Shown one piece after another: positions 41,713-43,345 of a stretch of DNA of 43,345 nt. Under the pieces are notes generated by a model. It made no database searches, was not told the origin of the DNA, and was given only the letters and a program-made list of their open reading frames with translations. The DNA lies in contig NZ_BKAJ01000122.1 in the NCBI RefSeq assembly GCF_007992495.1, forward strand, positions 1 through 43,345. Direction: 5' to 3'. Source of the DNA: Reyranella soli (GTDB lineage: Bacteria > Pseudomonadota > Alphaproteobacteria > Reyranellales > Reyranellaceae). Each line of letters starts with the position of its first letter. Positions within the stretch are counted from its first letter, which is position 1. A program made the translations under genes and the position numbers.

Positions 41713-42667
41713 CGTCCGCGGCCTCGACAAGCATTTCCCAGTGCGGGGAGCCGGCTGGCTGTCCCGTCGCAACAGGCCAGCTCCCGTCGTGCGCGCGGTC
41801 GACGGCATCTCCTTCGACATCGACCGGGGTCGTACGCTCGGCCTGGTGGGCGAATCGGGTTGCGGCAAGTCGACGGTAGCGCGTTGCGTCACGCGCCTGC
41901 TGGCGCCCTCCGCCGGGACCATCCGCATCGGCGACAAGCAGCTCGACCGGCTGGAGGGCGAGCCGCTGCGCGCGGCGCGCCGTGACGTGCAGATGGTGTT
42001 CCAGGACCCGCTGGCGGCGCTCAATCCACGCATGTCGGTGGAGCGCGCGGTGTCGGAGCCGCTGCGGCTGCACACCACCCTGAGCCCGGCAGAGCAGCGC
42101 GAGCGGGTTCGCGAGATCCTGACCGAGGTGGGGCTGCGCACCGATGTGATGGGGCGCTATCCGCACGAGCTATCGGGTGGCCAGCGCCAGCGCGTGAACA
42201 TCGCCCGCGCGCTCGCCTGCGCGCCGAGCTTCGTGGTCCTCGACGAGCCGACCTCGGCGCTCGACGTGTCGCTGCGGGCGCGCGTCATCCTGATGCTGGA
42301 GGAACTGCGGGAACGCCTCGGGCTCACCTATCTCTTCATCTCGCACGATCTCGCGACCGTGAAGTATCTCGCCCAGCGTGTCGTAGTGATGTATCTCGGC
42401 ACCGTGGTGGAGGAGGCAGATACCGACGAGCTGTTCGCCCATCCTCGGCATCCCTACACGCGGGCGCTCCTGGCGGCCGTCCCCGTGCCCGACCCCAAGG
42501 TACGCGGGGAGCCGTTCGTTCTGTCGGGCGAGATTCCCAGCCCGCTGGAGCGGCACGAAGGCTGCCCCCTGCGCTCACGCTGCCCCATGGCATCCGCCAT
42601 CTGCGCCCAGCCCGTCGTGCCCCGCGAGGTGTCGCCGGGCCATGTCGTCGCCTGCCACTTTGCCTGA
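41699..42667 (+). CDS. ABC transporter ATP-binding protein (DppF type)
   Basis: A 322-residue second ATPase. Walker A is GESGCGKS (51-58), the signature is LSGGQRQRVNIARALA, Walker B is FVVLDEPTSALD, and the switch His is in FISHDLATV. The C-terminal Cys-containing block (GCPLRSRCPMASAICAQ) matches the family. The ATG at 41699 overlaps the DppD-type gene by 14 bases. This completes a five-gene importer with no missing part. A 94-base gap with a promoter-like sequence follows. Confidence 0.95.
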   Translation: MSFVSVRGLDKHFPVRGAGWLSRRNRPAPVVRAVDGISFDIDRGRTLGLVGESGCGKSTVARCVTRLLAPSAGTIRIGDKQLDRLEGEPLRAARRDVQMVFQDPLAALNPRMSVERAVSEPLRLHTTLSPAEQRERVREILTEVGLRTDVMGRYPHELSGGQRQRVNIARALACAPSFVVLDEPTSALDVSLRARVILMLEELRERLGLTYLFISHDLATVKYLAQRVVVMYLGTVVEEADTDELFAHPRHPYTRALLAAVPVPDPKVRGEPFVLSGEIPSPLERHEGCPLRSRCPMASAICAQPVVPREVSPGHVVACHFA

Positions 42668-42683
42668 TCAGACTGGCATTGCG

Positions 42684-42712
42684 TTGCCAAGCCTCCCAAC
42701 GGCTTCTATGTA
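42684..42712 (+). promoter_or_regulatory. Promoter of the FMN reductase gene
   Basis: TTGCCA (42684-42689), a 17-base spacer and TATGTA (42707-42712). The -10 box lies inside the shared motif at 42704-42738, so a protein bound there would block this promoter. Confidence 0.5.
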
Positions 42713-42738
42713 GCGGCCTGCTTCATTGCTGACAAAGC
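42704..42738. promoter_or_regulatory. Shared motif, site 2 (upstream of FMN reductase)
   Basis: It reads TTCTATGTAGCGGCCTGCTT and continues CATTGCTGACAAAGC, matching 30480-30512 at 31 of 35 columns. The ends form an imperfect dyad (CTATGTAGC against CTTTGTCAGC). It covers the -10 box and the presumed transcription start of the gene at 42762. Confidence 0.6.
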
Positions 42739-42761
42739 AGTAACCAAGGAGATACCGAGCA

Positions 42762-43328
42762 ATGTCCGAGCCAATCAAACTGGTCGCTTTCTGCGGCAGC
42801 CTGCGCAAGGCCTCGTTCAACCGCCTGGCGCTGAACGCATTCGTCGAGAGACTTCCGGCTGGCGTGACGTCGCAGACGATCGAGATCGATTGGCCGCTCT
42901 ACAATGCCGACGTCCAGGCACAGGGCTTCCCGGCGCCGGTGCAGGCCGCGCAGCAGGCGATGCTCGCGGCGGACGGCATCGTCCTGGTCTCGCCCGAATA
43001 CAATTACGGTCCGTCGGGCGTACTGAAGAACGCCATCGACTGGCTGTCACGCATGACGCCGCAGCCCTTTGCCGCCAAGCCGATCGCGATCTTCGGTGCC
43101 GCAGGCAGCGTGCTGGGCTCAGCGCGCGCGCAGTACCAGCTGCGCCAGATCCTGGTGTTCCTCGACGGCCGCCCGGTCAACAAGCCCGAGGTCATGATCG
43201 CCCAGGCGCAGAACCGCTTCGCCGACGGCAAGCTGACCGACGAGGTCGCGGGCAAGCTTCTGGCCGATCTCGGTGCGTCGCTGGCGCTCGCCGTCCGCCA
43301 TGCCAGGGCCGCCGCCAACGTCAAGTAA
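42762..43328 (+). CDS. NADPH-dependent FMN reductase
   Basis: A 188-residue flavodoxin-like reductase. The FMN phosphate loop is GSLRKASFNRLA (residues about 12-23), and the diagnostic SPEYNYGPSGVLKNAIDW segment follows. GAAGSVLGSARAQYQLRQIL completes the fold. Such enzymes reduce FMN, quinones, azo dyes or chromate using NAD(P)H. In this locus it could feed reduced FMN to the LLM enzyme. AAGGAG lies before the ATG. It is separated from the transporter genes by its own promoter and carries the shared motif also found before the DUF917 genes. Confidence 0.93.
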   Translation: MSEPIKLVAFCGSLRKASFNRLALNAFVERLPAGVTSQTIEIDWPLYNADVQAQGFPAPVQAAQQAMLAADGIVLVSPEYNYGPSGVLKNAIDWLSRMTPQPFAAKPIAIFGAAGSVLGSARAQYQLRQILVFLDGRPVNKPEVMIAQAQNRFADGKLTDEVAGKLLADLGASLALAVRHARAAANVK

Positions 43329-43330
43329 AG

Positions 43331-43345
43331 GTCTTACTGGAGCGC
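43331..43345. repeat. Partial repeat at the right window edge
   Basis: TCTTACTGGAGCGC is the inverted counterpart of GCGCTCC...AAGA at the window start and resembles the outer part of the 5795-5927 repeat. It is cut by the window edge. Confidence 0.4.

Overview
The window is high-GC, gene-dense bacterial DNA from an alphaproteobacterium, probably Hyphomicrobiales or Rhodospirillales; the genus cannot be fixed from the sequence. Pointers are a Usg-family protein, a groESL operon with a CIRCE operator and a CTTGAC/CTAAAT promoter, an IalB-like secreted protein, and dense intergenic palindromic repeats of the kind common in this class. I see no rRNA, tRNA, CRISPR array, transposase or phage gene.

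Layout. 1-3443: a flavin (LLM) oxidoreductase with a small lipoprotein, a divergent PRISE-like short-chain reductase and an extradiol-type ring-cleavage dioxygenase. 3510-7345: a small membrane protein with its own terminator, a LysR regulator divergent from dapA, mscL and an AEC exporter. 7393-11148: a secreted Lys/Thr/Ala-rich protein, a rhodanese, DUF1330, an unassigned 357-residue protein, a Nudix hydrolase and an LprI-like protein. 11204-13809: groESL with terminator, promoter and CIRCE, then usg. 13909-17434: a nitronate-monooxygenase-like enzyme, an EamA transporter, a beta-class GST and an HpcH/HpaI aldolase. 17470-23273: a CYP153-like P450 behind a DUF3592 membrane protein, the kup potassium transporter, and a hydrolase/acetyltransferase pair. 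23376-26325: a CHRD protein, an ECF sigma factor with a SnoaL-like tail divergent from a barrel protein and a DUF899 protein, and an IalB-like protein. 26326-26755 has no intact gene, only what looks like a frameshifted membrane-protein remnant.

26756-43328 is the most interesting part: a divergent catabolic locus. The minus arm has a flavin reductase, two tandem DUF917 paralogues (about 78% identical) and a short HyuA-type hydantoinase, the last three genes joined by 4-base start/stop overlaps. The plus arm has a REDY-like small protein, an LLM monooxygenase, a three-subunit molybdenum hydroxylase (FAD, 2Fe-2S and Mo subunits), an IclR regulator, a complete oligopeptide-type ABC importer (binding protein, two permeases, two ATPases) and an NADPH:FMN reductase. 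The inferred logic is import of an N-heterocyclic or cyclic-amide compound, hydroxylation by the molybdenum enzyme, flavin-dependent oxygenation (compare RutA/RutF), then hydrolysis by the hydantoinase/DUF917 module, under IclR control. A 33-35 base motif is shared by the promoter regions at 30480-30512 and 42704-42738, and a perfect palindrome lies in the divergent promoter (31252-31270); both are candidate operators. The substrate is unknown.

Intergenic spaces carry at least three repeat families: nested palindromes with a TTCCGGACCGCG core (3877-3954, 5795-5927, 23272-23373, and partial copies at both window ends), a double-hairpin element bounded by CTAGAGC/GCTCTAG (16504-16630), and 'CCCTCGACTTCGCTCGGG'-type elements (7877-7963, 13814-13935).
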